Source: Desulfobacterales bacterium | GTDB taxonomy: Bacteria > Desulfobacterota > DSM-4660 > Desulfatiglandales > Desulfatiglandaceae | Direction: 5' to 3' | Assembly (NCBI GenBank): GCA_022013615.1 | Contig: JAKLQB010000122.1 | Span: 1 to 13,947 of the forward strand | DNA length: 13,947 bases | Shown: piece by piece, positions 6,772-13,947 of the stretch | How positions within the stretch are numbered: position 1 is the stretch's first letter | Layout: each line of letters starts with the position of its first letter | Program-made: the position numbers and the translations under genes | Notes under the pieces: generated by a model | What the model saw: only the letters and a program-made list of their open reading frames with translations | The model's database searches: none | What the model was told of the DNA's origin: nothing

Positions 6772-6789
6772 TCCCGCCTGCCGGCGGGA
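6772..6789. repeat. GC-rich palindrome
   Basis: TCCCGCC-TGCC-GGCGGGA is a perfect 7-bp-arm dyad in an otherwise AT-rich region. It is not followed by a T-tract on either strand. It resembles short dispersed intergenic palindromes and would fold in the leader of the kinase/BON transcript, next to the ATG at 6762. Confidence 0.5.
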
Positions 6790-6831
6790 GAACCAATTTT
6801 AGGCCCTTCTAAGGGTGTGCAGTTGAATTGC

Positions 6832-6860
6832 AGTATAGCAGTACTAATTATCGTTGTCTA
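6832..6860 (-). promoter_or_regulatory. Sigma70-type promoter of the kinase/BON unit
   Basis: On the minus strand TAGACA (6855-6860) is followed after exactly 17 bases by TATACT (6832-6837). Each hexamer has five of six consensus positions. The inferred start is near 6825. Confidence 0.55.
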
Positions 6861-6875
6861 TGCGCTAAGACATAA

Positions 6876-6901
6876 AAAATGTGTGCGCCACTTAACATTT
6901 T
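6876..6901 (-). terminator. Possible weak terminator downstream of mreB
   Basis: AAAATGT (6876-6882) pairs with ACATTTT (6895-6901) around a 12-base loop. On the minus strand the second arm runs into further T residues. The stem is AT-only, so it is weak. It lies about 110 bases after the mreB stop and just before the next promoter. Confidence 0.25.
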
Positions 6902-7008
6902 CCGGGTTTTTCAAAAAAGTGGCGGTATGGCTGAACTTAAAAAATTGAGTTCTTATTTAGCAAGAGGTTCCTTTATTTTATCAGAGATTAAAACTGAAAG
7001 ATATAGCT

Positions 7009-8058
<1,050 letters not shown>

Positions 8059-8080
8059 TTAGAAAATTCCTGTACCTATC

Positions 8081-8109
8081 TTAATATAGAAAGGGAATTC
8101 AATTATCAA
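8081..8109 (-). promoter_or_regulatory. Candidate promoter of mreB
   Basis: On the minus strand TTGATA (8104-8109) is followed after 17 bases by TATTAA (8081-8086); an overlapping TATATT offers an alternative -10. The inferred leader is about 30 bases. Confidence 0.4.
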
Positions 8110-8153
8110 TATGGCCGAAGTCTTTGGGGTCTGATCTCTCGGCCTGATTGAAA

Positions 8154-8705
8154 TTACGCGGATTGGGCTACTGCAATCTTGAAGCTATTCAAAACCTTTT
8201 CGAAGGTTTCGATGTCTTCATCGGTGTATTTCTTTACCTCAACACTATAGCGTAAGCAATAAAACCAATCCCCTTCCAAAAACCCATAATAGACGGTTAA
8301 AAAGTTCAATCCACCCTTCTCTTTGTATGTATATACAATTCTAAACCCGTTGTATTGATTTACCCGGGTCCGAACGTACTCACTTAAGTGGAAATGCAGA
8401 ACGCGACTGTCTGAACTGATCTCATCCATTATGACCTCTGCGGCTTGTTGCGGAAGCATGTACTTGTTCAATTTCTTTTCTGTATGCTTGAAGGGTTTGT
8501 CTACACGGCGCTGTTGAACGAGGATATATTGTGAAAAGGCTCCTTCTCTTGTTATCATGAGATATTCGGGGCTATTTATTTCCCTCCATCCCTCAGGTAT
8601 CGCAATGGAAAAATTTCGTAAGTTTGATTCAGAAGAGTCCCCTAATTGGCCCCCACATGCGCAGACGGTCGCTAAGAACAGGAACACAAATATTATTTTC
8701 CTCAT
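8154..8705 (-). CDS. Predicted lipoprotein of unknown function
   Basis: 183 residues with a lipoprotein signal peptide: basic start MRK, hydrophobic core IIFVFLFLATV, and a lipobox VCAC with the acylated cysteine at C17 followed by Gly-Gly. Gly at +2 does not suggest inner-membrane retention, so the protein probably reaches the outer membrane. The mature part starts NFSIAIPEGWREINSPEYLMITREG and has alternating strands (YILVQQRRV, FRIVYTYKEK, FLTVYYGFLEG, FYCLRYSVEV). This resembles small PsbP/DUF1795-like alpha/beta domains, a structural impression only. The ATG has AAGGGA seven to eight bases upstream and a strong promoter of its own. It lies between rpsA and mreB on the same strand, but nothing in the sequence ties it functionally to either. 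Confidence 0.8.
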   Translation of the reverse strand: MRKIIFVFLFLATVCACGGQLGDSSESNLRNFSIAIPEGWREINSPEYLMITREGAFSQYILVQQRRVDKPFKHTEKKLNKYMLPQQAAEVIMDEISSDSRVLHFHLSEYVRTRVNQYNGFRIVYTYKEKGGLNFLTVYYGFLEGDWFYCLRYSVEVKKYTDEDIETFEKVLNSFKIAVAQSA

Positions 8706-8756
8706 GAGAAAATCCCTTTTACTATTCTTCCATTATTCTGTGTACATGCAGGGATA

Positions 8757-8785
8757 TCTATAGCGAAAAAACCGCAAAGCGTCAA
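8757..8785 (-). promoter_or_regulatory. Sigma70-type promoter of the lipoprotein gene
   Basis: On the minus strand TTGACG (8780-8785) is followed after 17 bases by TATAGA (8757-8762). The inferred start is near 8750, giving a leader of about 45 bases. The T6 run here is promoter spacer rather than a terminator tract. Confidence 0.55.
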
Positions 8786-8814
8786 CTAAAACGGAGAGCG
8801 TGAAAAGGAACGGG

Positions 8815-8828
8815 AGGGCGCAAGCCCT
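8815..8828 (-). terminator. Weak hairpin downstream of rpsA
   Basis: AGGGC (8815-8819) and GCCCT (8824-8828) form a 5-bp stem with a 4-base loop about 60 bases after the rpsA stop. On the minus strand it is followed by a mixed C/T tract rather than a clean T run, so termination here would be inefficient. Confidence 0.25.
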
Positions 8829-8888
8829 AAGACTCGGTCGCGAAGAACAGCACCACAGATGATAAGATTTATAACCAGTTGCTGGGTC

Positions 8889-10817
8889 CTAAACGGAGTT
8901 AGTCTCTTCAGGTTGTGGTTTCGCGGAAGAGCTTTCAGTCGGTCCAATCTCAATATCCGATTCTGATTCCGCCGCTTCGTCAAATTCTGATTCCTGGCTA
9001 TCGAGTAAGGCTTGAGGTTGTGAATCCATCATTTTTTCTTTTAACAGATTTCCTATATTAGATGTGGCTTGTTTCTGATTGTTCACGTAGCTTTTATGAA
9101 TATTTCTTTCCGGGCTTTCCTCCAGTTTTCGAATGGAAAGCCCTATCCTTTTATCCTCTTTTGAGACATTAACAACCTCGGCCTGTATTTCATCCTTAAC
9201 CTGAAATCCCTCCAGTAGATTATCCTGTTTGCCCTTGGGTAATTGGGAGACATGAATTAGGCCCTCTATGCCTTCTTCCAGTTCAACGAAGAGGCCAAAA
9301 TCGGTGACGTTGGTCACGGTACCGGAAACTCGGGTGCCGGGTTTATATTTTTCTGGGATTTCATTCCATGGGTCTGGTGTTAGTTGTTTGATTCCCAATG
9401 AAAAACGCTCATTCTCCTTGTCAATGTCTAAGATAACTGCCTGCACTTCGTCGTCTTTTTTGTAAAGTTCCGAAGGGTGGTTTATTTTTTTGGTCCATGA
9501 GATGTCAGATATATGGACAAGACCATCAATACCTTCATCAATGCCGATAAAAATACCGAAGTCAGTGATATTCTTTATCTTTCCCTCTATAATAGTCCCT
9601 ATAGGATAATTTTCAGCAATGGTATCCCAAGGATTTGGTTCAAGCTGCTTTATACTTAAGGAAATCCGTTTTTTGGCAATATCGAGGCTTAAGACCTTGG
9701 CTTCCACGATATTGCCGACGCTCAATATCTGAGAAGGATGCTTGGTCTTTCTGGTCCACGATATTTCAGACACATGAATCAGGCCTTCCATGCCTTCTTC
9801 CACCTCTACGAAGGCGCCGTATTCTTTCAGTCTTTCGATACGGCCTGTTATGCTGACACCCACTGGGTATTTATCTTGAGCCCCGCTCCACGGATCAGGT
9901 GTTAACTGTTTGATGCCGAGAGATACCCTTTCTCTCTCCTTGTCAAAACTCAAAATCTTGACCGTTATGTTGTCACCAATCTGATATATCTCTGACGGAT
10001 GTCCGATCTTGCCCCAGGACATATCAGTAATATGAACAAGGCCGTCAATGCCGCCAAGGTCGATAAACAGGCCATAATCGGTGATATTTCTGACTATTCC
10101 CTCAAGGATCGCGTCCTTTTCGAGTAGTTCAAGTGTTTTTTCCCGGAGAGCTTTTCGCTCTGCCTCTAAGGCGGCCCGACGAGACAGGACGATATTGCCT
10201 TGGCGCTTTTCATATTTTATGACCCTGAAATCATACTCTGCTCCTACCAGGGTCCCCAAATCCCTGACTGGTCTCATATCGGCCTGAGACCCAGGTAAGA
10301 AAGCCTGTACGCCAATATCAACAGAAAGCCCCCCTTTCACCCGAGAAATTATTTTGCCTCTTACAGTATCATGGTTTTTATAGGCTTCTTCAACCTTATC
10401 CCATATCTTGACCCTCGCAGCCTTTTCCTTAGAAAGAATAATACGCCCATCTCGATCCTCTTTACGCACTAAGAGGACATCTACCTTGGCACCCACTTTG
10501 GCAGTCAGCTGGCCCTCCAGGTTAATAAACTCAGCGATGCGAATTTGTCCTTCTGATTTATAACCGATATCAACCAGCACAAATTCCTTATCTATTTGAA
10601 CGATTTCTCCTTTGATAACCTTACCCTCATGGATGCTTTTCAGACTCTCTTCGTATAATTCCATAAAGTCATCGCTACCCTGGATGTTTTCCTCGGTTTC
10701 ATTGAGATCTTCCACCATCTCTTTAGGAAAAGTCTTCTGGTCATCCTCAAAGGTGGGATACACGTTTTCCGTTACGGAGAACCCGTTTTCTGCAATTTCA
10801 TCTGTTCCTTTTTCCAT
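8889..10817 (-). CDS. rpsA: 30S ribosomal protein S1
   Basis: 642 residues from the ATG at 10817. S1 binds mRNA on the 30S platform and helps unfold and recruit messages. Six S1 OB-fold repeats are visible at about 64-135, 150-217, 235-305, 320-392, 407-479 and 494-565. Repeats 3-6 share the RNA-binding pattern YG.F(I/V)(D/E)...G(I/M)(D/E)GL(V/I)H(V/I)S and end in KRISLSIKQL-like strands. Repeats 1-2 are the divergent ribosome-docking type (GYKSEGQIRIAEF, QAFLPGSQADMRP). The tail (566-642) is low-complexity, acidic and Ser-rich, and ends EETNSV. The total is longer than the roughly 560 of E. coli S1 because of the N-terminal acidic segment and this tail. The longer frame from 10886 is rejected because its ATG lies inside a terminator stem. 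The chosen ATG has GGGGG eleven bases upstream, a loose Shine-Dalgarno. Confidence 0.96.
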   Translation of the reverse strand: MEKGTDEIAENGFSVTENVYPTFEDDQKTFPKEMVEDLNETEENIQGSDDFMELYEESLKSIHEGKVIKGEIVQIDKEFVLVDIGYKSEGQIRIAEFINLEGQLTAKVGAKVDVLLVRKEDRDGRIILSKEKAARVKIWDKVEEAYKNHDTVRGKIISRVKGGLSVDIGVQAFLPGSQADMRPVRDLGTLVGAEYDFRVIKYEKRQGNIVLSRRAALEAERKALREKTLELLEKDAILEGIVRNITDYGLFIDLGGIDGLVHITDMSWGKIGHPSEIYQIGDNITVKILSFDKERERVSLGIKQLTPDPWSGAQDKYPVGVSITGRIERLKEYGAFVEVEEGMEGLIHVSEISWTRKTKHPSQILSVGNIVEAKVLSLDIAKKRISLSIKQLEPNPWDTIAENYPIGTIIEGKIKNITDFGIFIGIDEGIDGLVHISDISWTKKINHPSELYKKDDEVQAVILDIDKENERFSLGIKQLTPDPWNEIPEKYKPGTRVSGTVTNVTDFGLFVELEEGIEGLIHVSQLPKGKQDNLLEGFQVKDEIQAEVVNVSKEDKRIGLSIRKLEESPERNIHKSYVNNQKQATSNIGNLLKEKMMDSQPQALLDSQESEFDEAAESESDIEIGPTESSSAKPQPEETNSV

Positions 10818-10870
10818 TAACCTGAATACCCCCAAATTTATTTTTCTCTCAAATTGCTTCAAAAACCTGG

Positions 10871-10911
10871 TCAAATAAAAGGGCATCTCGTCTCAACGCG
10901 ACAAGATGCCC
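10871..10911 (-). terminator. Intrinsic terminator / attenuator candidate in the rpsA leader
   Basis: On the minus strand GGGCATCTTGTC pairs with GACGAGATGCCC around a 7-base loop (10881-10911). With one U-G wobble the stem is 12 continuous base pairs. TTTTATTT follows directly (10880-10873). On the plus strand the wobble becomes a C-A mismatch, so the structure is built for minus-strand RNA. It ends about 55 bases before the rpsA start and downstream of the likely rpsA promoter, so it could attenuate rpsA. Alternatively it ends read-through from upstream. Confidence 0.65.
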
Positions 10912-10985
10912 ATTTTGACAAATGCATCTTCCCCTTAGAACTAAACAGGCCCCCCCATAAAGATGAGATTTTATGATTACCCTCT

Positions 10986-11013
10986 ATAATAATCTGTTTT
11001 AAACTAAAATCAA
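10986..11013 (-). promoter_or_regulatory. Candidate rpsA promoter
   Basis: On the minus strand TTGATT (11008-11013) is followed after 16 bases by TATTAT (10986-10991). The inferred start near 10979 gives a leader of about 160 bases containing the terminator-like hairpin and a run of seven G (ATGGGGGGGCC). Confidence 0.4.
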
Positions 11014-11240
11014 GTTATTTTAAAATTGAATTGATAATAAACTGCTTTTTCTATGGGATGGAACTCCAGTCCTTCCATTCAAAACGACCAAATATTGTGC
11101 CTTTTCCTCACTGCTTATCCAGTTTGTATACTGGAATCCTCCTGCCCATGGATTGAAGCGTGAAACTAATTTCGGTTGACAATATATAGTTTTTTTGTTT
11201 CGCTGAACGTCAGGAATCAAAAGCCCAACAGCCTGGTTTA

Positions 11241-11418
11241 GGGTTCGCGCAAAAATAACTTCACAGAGTTCTCGCTCAGATTTAGGTTGGATTTGGCCGA
11301 TCTGAATGAGCGAAGCCACAGGAATAGTGAACTATTTCGAGGACTTCGTGAGTGAATATCGACCGAAGACGACCTGAAGATGAGATGAGAGAATGTGAAG
11401 TTATTTTTGCGCGAACCC
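11241..11418. mobile_element. MITE-like element with 24-bp perfect terminal inverted repeats
   Basis: The ends, GGGTTCGCGCAAAAATAACT... at 11241-11264 and its exact reverse complement at 11395-11418, enclose 130 bases. Both ends are flanked by TTA (11238-11240 and 11419-11421), consistent with a 3-bp target duplication. Imperfect pairing continues outward to 11233/11426. The interior has further self-complementary pieces: TCGCTCAGAT (11272-11281) against ATCTGAATGAGCGA (11300-11313), and AATAGT-GA-ACTATT (11323-11336). It encodes no transposase, so it would move only in trans. The IS family is not identified from the ends. Confidence 0.7.
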
Positions 11419-11434
11419 TTAGCCAGATGACACG

Positions 11435-11767
11435 GTGCTTCTTTTCAGTCGACCAGATTTTACAGTTGGCGAAATGACGAATTTTGTTTTTTATATTGCT
11501 ACATTTGATGAAGAAGATATTGATTGGGATAAAGTGTTTTCCTTATTCATTGAGCATATCATTCGTGAAAAAGATGAGGCATTGCTGATATGCGTTGAAA
11601 AAGTGACCTATGGGTCTTTCATAAAAAAGGAAATAAATATTTGGTTCCCAAAATCAGCAATTGAAGGAGGGGAGGATCTTCACATAAACAGCAGAATTTC
11701 AGAAATCTATATAAAAGGATGGTTTTTAATCAAGTTGGTCAAGGGTCAATACGAGTATGAGCTTTGA
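11435..11767 (+). CDS. Hypothetical protein, possibly a truncated remnant
   Basis: A 110-codon plus-strand frame using GTG at 11435, or 97 codons from an ATG at 11474. The product is not recognised. It is acidic and reads like real protein: VFYIATFDEEDIDWDKVFSLF, EALLICVEKVTYG, KKEINIWFPKSA, ISEIYIKGWFLIKLVKGQYEYEL. There is no Shine-Dalgarno at either start. A TAG at 11420-11422, formed at the right edge of the MITE-like element, blocks any extension to the left. The same TAG would exist without the insertion, so the element did not simply split the frame. A bidirectional terminator follows the stop. It may be a small gene whose promoter region was displaced by the insertion, or the 3' end of a decayed gene. 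Confidence 0.45.
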   Translation: MLLFSRPDFTVGEMTNFVFYIATFDEEDIDWDKVFSLFIEHIIREKDEALLICVEKVTYGSFIKKEINIWFPKSAIEGGEDLHINSRISEIYIKGWFLIKLVKGQYEYEL

Positions 11768-11799
11768 AAACTTTTACTATCTTCCCGTCTCATATAAGA

Positions 11800-11834
11800 A
11801 AGGCACTCCATATCATAATTCGATGGAATGCCTT
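11800..11834 (-). terminator. Intrinsic terminator of the cold-shock gene (possibly bidirectional)
   Basis: AAGGCACTCCAT (11800-11811) pairs with ATGGAATGCCTT (11823-11834) around an 11-base loop. In minus-strand RNA the one imperfect pair is a U-G wobble, so the stem is 12 continuous pairs, followed by UCUUAU. On the plus strand it has one C-A mismatch but is followed by CTTTTCTGTTT. It lies between the two convergent stops and can serve both genes. Confidence 0.75.
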
Positions 11835-11856
11835 CTTTTCTGTTTAGAACAGTGAG

Positions 11857-12057
11857 TTAGATTACCGTGACATTTGCTGCAGCAGGGCCTTTTTTGCCTT
11901 GCTCTATCTCAAAACTAACCCGATCGCCTTCTCTTAGAGATTTGAAACCGCTTGCATTGATGCCTGAATGATGCACGAATACATCGTCACCATCTTCCTG
12001 CTCGATGAAACCGAATCCCTTTTGGTCACTGAACCACTTTACGACTCCTTCTACCAT
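11857..12057 (-). CDS. Cold-shock protein (CspA family)
   Basis: 66 residues, a complete single cold-shock OB-fold that binds single-stranded RNA and DNA and melts RNA structure in the cytoplasm. The start is [20 protein letters not shown], with RNP1 KGFGFIEQ (13-20) and RNP2 DVFVHHSGI (25-33). The C-terminal strands are [31 protein letters not shown] sits seven bases before the ATG, a near-perfect ribosome site. The leader from the inferred promoter is about 137 bases, long as in other cold-shock genes where it works as an RNA thermosensor. An intrinsic terminator follows the stop, so it is a single-gene unit. Whether it is cold-induced or constitutive cannot be told. Confidence 0.97.
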   Translation of the reverse strand: MVEGVVKWFSDQKGFGFIEQEDGDDVFVHHSGINASGFKSLREGDRVSFEIEQGKKGPAAANVTVI

Positions 12058-12200
12058 AGGACTGACCTCCTTTCTTCGAATTTTATGCTCCTAAAACTCA
12101 GGTCGGCCTTCTGATAAAAGAAATAATCCTTGGAACAGTGAGCAACCCGCGAAACAACTAAATATTAATCGTTCGAATAGATTTTTGAAGCAACTGTTAC

Positions 12201-12228
12201 ATTTTAAGCATTTAAACTTAAATGTCAA
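12201..12228 (-). promoter_or_regulatory. Sigma70-type promoter of the cold-shock gene, with a palindrome in the spacer
   Basis: On the minus strand a consensus TTGACA (12223-12228) is followed after 16 bases by TAAAAT (12201-12206). Between them CATTTAA-AC-TTAAATG (12209-12224) is a perfect 16-bp dyad that overlaps the -35, a possible repressor site. The inferred start is near 12194. Confidence 0.6.
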
Positions 12229-12719
12229 GTAAATAAATGGCATTCAATGATTCTCTAATCATTTTTTGATGCATTCGAAAAAAATCAAAATTTCAAAAAG
12301 CCTGGCTCGTAACCCATTGAAATCATTAGGTGCGAAATCAAAAATGACGAATTCCCGACTTTTTACGAGACCATCACCTTTTCATTTCGAAAATTATTAA
12401 AAAAATTTCACAACTAACAGGCTAATGTTGCAAACCGCCACCTGCTGAAACCGCTACGCTCCCACAATGAGTTCTCATAGCTATTATCGGTCTTTAGCGG
12501 GAATGAAATAAGGAATTCTTTAGTCCTTTTAACCTGTCGAAAAAGGCCGTAAAAAAAATTGATAATATTCCTGGGCAATGTAAATGGAGGGGTCTTTATC
12601 AAGCATCGAGCATCCAGTATCCAGTATCGCTTAGCCTCCCCGGCCCGAACCGGCCCGGGACGGGCAAGCATTAAATTTGACAAATGCACACAAACTTGTC
12701 GGTTTGAGGCATAGCTTCG
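12229..12719. other. Gene-free, repeat-containing interval
   Basis: No supported gene lies in this stretch. A 91-codon minus frame (12414-12689) is rejected because half of it translates a tandem repeat and a GC-rich patch. The stretch holds AT-rich sequence to about 12420, the 7-bp tandem repeat at 12603-12630, and a GC-rich block at 12637-12664 with CGGCCCG directly repeated (12641-12647, 12651-12657). It looks like dispersed intergenic repeat debris rather than regulatory DNA. Confidence 0.45.
12603..12630. repeat. Four-unit 7-bp tandem repeat
   Basis: Units GCATCGA, GCATCCA, GTATCCA and GTATCGC follow one another, a heptamer G[C/T]ATC[C/G]A. On the minus strand one frame reads YWILDARC-like residues, typical of this kind of intergenic repeat being mistaken for a gene. 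Confidence 0.6.
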
Positions 12720-13361
12720 CTAGGGTATCAGTGAAAGCGTGAAGATGGCCATATTACCCAGGACATGGATGGTGATGGGAACCATTAGGCTCCCTTCTAT
12801 CTCGTAGGCCAAAGCAAAGATAATCCCCCCCACCATCTGGGTCACGGGAACCCCGGGAAAAACAGGATGGGCCAGTACAAAGATGGCGGTGGTCAGGATG
12901 AGGGCCAGCAACACACCCCATCTTCTAAAAAAGCCATAGAGAATTCCACGAAAAAAGACCTCTTCTGCAATGGGGGCCACAAGTCCACCAATAAAGAAAA
13001 AAAGAACGATTTCATTGCCTTTTCCCGGCAAGGGTGTATGAATAAGTGTCAGGGGATTGATATCAACAAGGAATAATGCGATAAAGCCAAAAAATGTGAC
13101 CAGGCCAAAACCTGCCGACCAGATCAACCCTTTTTTAAGCCCGCGACTCATTGTGGGTGGGGCCAACCCTATGGAAGACAAGCCTTTTCCCCAGACCAGG
13201 ACAATCGTTATGATCAGACCTGTTTCAAGGACGCGGGCCACACCCAGGTTCACCATAGGATTAAAATAGCTCCTGGAAACTACAAATCTGGCCACCTCAA
13301 TGAAAGCAATTGTCGCAATGGATATGAACAAGGTCTTTATTTTGATCTTGTTTGCTTCCAT
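12720..13361 (-). CDS. CPBP family intramembrane glutamic endopeptidase (CAAX protease-like)
   Basis: 213 residues from the ATG at 13361, marked by GAGGA seven bases upstream; the frame from 13394 lacks a ribosome site. It is a multi-pass membrane protein with hydrophobic segments near residues 9-29, 45-57, 80-100, 118-132, 148-168 and 175-206. The ABI/CPBP motifs are intact: APIAEEVFFRG with the catalytic pair E133-E134 and R138, FVLAHP with H165, and HVLGNM with H199 and N203. Family members include eukaryotic Rce1 CAAX proteases and bacterial bacteriocin-immunity-type proteases; the bacterial substrate is usually unknown. The start overlaps the end of the upstream membrane/HEAT-like gene by 25 bases, so the two are probably translationally coupled. 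No terminator is seen downstream. Confidence 0.93.
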   Translation of the reverse strand: MEANKIKIKTLFISIATIAFIEVARFVVSRSYFNPMVNLGVARVLETGLIITIVLVWGKGLSSIGLAPPTMSRGLKKGLIWSAGFGLVTFFGFIALFLVDINPLTLIHTPLPGKGNEIVLFFFIGGLVAPIAEEVFFRGILYGFFRRWGVLLALILTTAIFVLAHPVFPGVPVTQMVGGIIFALAYEIEGSLMVPITIHVLGNMAIFTLSLIP

Positions 13362-13947
13362 CCAAGGGTCCTCAATGCCCTGTAGGCATACCATTGTTCG
13401 TACCAGTGATCGGATGTTTCAATCCTCTTTACAATCTCCCTGACAATCCTCTTTTTACCCCTCTGGCCCAGGGAATGAAAAGCCATGCACACCACGTTGG
13501 GGTAAGGGTCATCCAGAAACCCCAACAGATCTTTATAGGTATCAGGTTGCCGGCTTGCACCCAATACCCTCGTCAACCAATAACGCTCAGGTATATGAGG
13601 GCTTGTCAACATGTCTTTATAGGCGTTAAAACTACCTATTTCCAGTCCTTTCTGCTGTATTAGTTTTAATGCTGCGACCCTATCCTGCCAATGGGCGGAT
13701 ACCATGGCTTCATGCAAATCTTTCTCCTCCACCTTTGCCCCTGCGCCGATATGGAAGAAAACCAGAAGAGCAATACCCACTAAAAGACAAAGGATTCCAG
13801 AAATCACAGGGGAAATCCTCGTATCAACAAACGCGCACGATATAAGGCAAAATATAGTATAGAAAACAATATACAGGGTGATAGGAAAGCCTATCAAGAG
13901 GGAGAAAAACGTGAAATGGCGAAAAAGGCCGTGTCTGTCTGTCCTTA
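13337..13947 (-). CDS. Membrane protein with HEAT-like C-terminal region, 5' end outside the window
   Basis: The minus frame is open from the window edge to its stop at 13337, giving at least 202 residues. A TTG at 13897 could be read as a start but has no Shine-Dalgarno. The hydrophobic segment runs on upstream of it (FTFFSLLIGFPITLYIVFYT), so the true start is probably outside. Two membrane segments are visible, this one and ISPVISGILCLLVGIALLVFF. The soluble part that follows has HEAT/Armadillo-like helical pairs: DRVAALKLIQQKG, RYWLTRVLGASRQPDTYKDLLGFLDDPYPNVVCMAFHSLG, and YEQWYAYRALRTLGW. Such repeats mediate protein binding. It overlaps the CPBP protease gene by 25 bases and is probably its partner or co-regulated neighbour. 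Function unknown. Confidence 0.75.
   Translation of the reverse strand, partial: RTDRHGLFRHFTFFSLLIGFPITLYIVFYTIFCLISCAFVDTRISPVISGILCLLVGIALLVFFHIGAGAKVEEKDLHEAMVSAHWQDRVAALKLIQQKGLEIGSFNAYKDMLTSPHIPERYWLTRVLGASRQPDTYKDLLGFLDDPYPNVVCMAFHSLGQRGKKRIVREIVKRIETSDHWYEQWYAYRALRTLGWKQTRSK
13369..13373 (-). promoter_or_regulatory. Shine-Dalgarno deciding the CPBP protease start
   Basis: GAGGA on the minus strand, seven bases before the ATG at 13361 and inside the coding end of the upstream gene, which suggests translational coupling. Confidence 0.6.

Noticed and set aside
8764..8781. Short CGC/GCG stem followed by a T6 run on the minus strand, considered as the rpsA terminator
   Set aside because: The stem is only three pairs, and the T run fits better as the spacer of a TTGACG-N17-TATAGA promoter for the lipoprotein gene.
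10818..10886. N-terminal extension of S1 by 23 residues
   Set aside because: The upstream ATG lies in the second arm of an intrinsic terminator stem and lacks a Shine-Dalgarno; the internal ATG at 10817 fits better.
11020..11319. 99-codon minus-strand frame upstream of rpsA
   Set aside because: Its start codon and first residues come from the MITE-like element, it has no Shine-Dalgarno, and the rest covers the likely rpsA promoter region.
12414..12689. 91-codon minus-strand frame
   Set aside because: It translates the heptamer repeat and the GC-rich patch, has no ribosome site, and the composition is not protein-like.

Overview
The window looks like chromosomal housekeeping and accessory DNA from a Gram-negative bacterium, most likely a deltaproteobacterium (Desulfobacterota). 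This is an inference. It rests on a six-repeat S1 protein, a Gram-negative type MreB, a lipoprotein with a canonical lipobox, a cytidylate-kinase-like protein with a C-terminal BON domain, and small Arg-rich DRR/ERR proteins. Intergenic DNA is AT-rich, and most genes lie on the minus strand.

Layout. Bases 1-1179 (plus) hold the tail of an unidentified gene followed by a threonine aldolase family enzyme. A convergent PLP-dependent aminotransferase lies at 1512-2732, with an inverted-repeat operator candidate just upstream of its start. Next come a small one-pass membrane protein (3281-3625) and a flavin/Fe-S oxidoreductase (3965-4534). A tandem pair of paralogous 67-70 residue Arg-rich proteins follows (4779-5222), behind a structured gene-free leader. 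Bases 5547-6762 carry a kinase-like/BON protein and a small ORF behind a good sigma70-type promoter. Bases 7009-10817 carry mreB, a lipoprotein gene and rpsA, each with its own candidate promoter. The rpsA leader contains an intrinsic-terminator-like hairpin. Bases 10818-11856 contain a 178-bp MITE-like element with perfect 24-bp terminal inverted repeats and an orphan plus-strand ORF. A cold-shock protein gene with a strong promoter and a long leader follows (11857-12228). After a repeat-rich gap come a CPBP intramembrane protease and an overlapping upstream membrane/HEAT-like gene that runs off the right edge.

How the genes work together. mreB (cell shape) and rpsA (translation) are core functions, but the promoters suggest separate transcription units rather than one operon. 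The CPBP protease and the HEAT-like membrane protein overlap and are probably co-translated. The two Arg-rich proteins share matched Shine-Dalgarno sequences and a hexapeptide periodicity, and look like one unit of unknown function. They are the best candidate for something undescribed. Several starts were moved inward from the longest ORF because a strong Shine-Dalgarno sequence marks an internal ATG.
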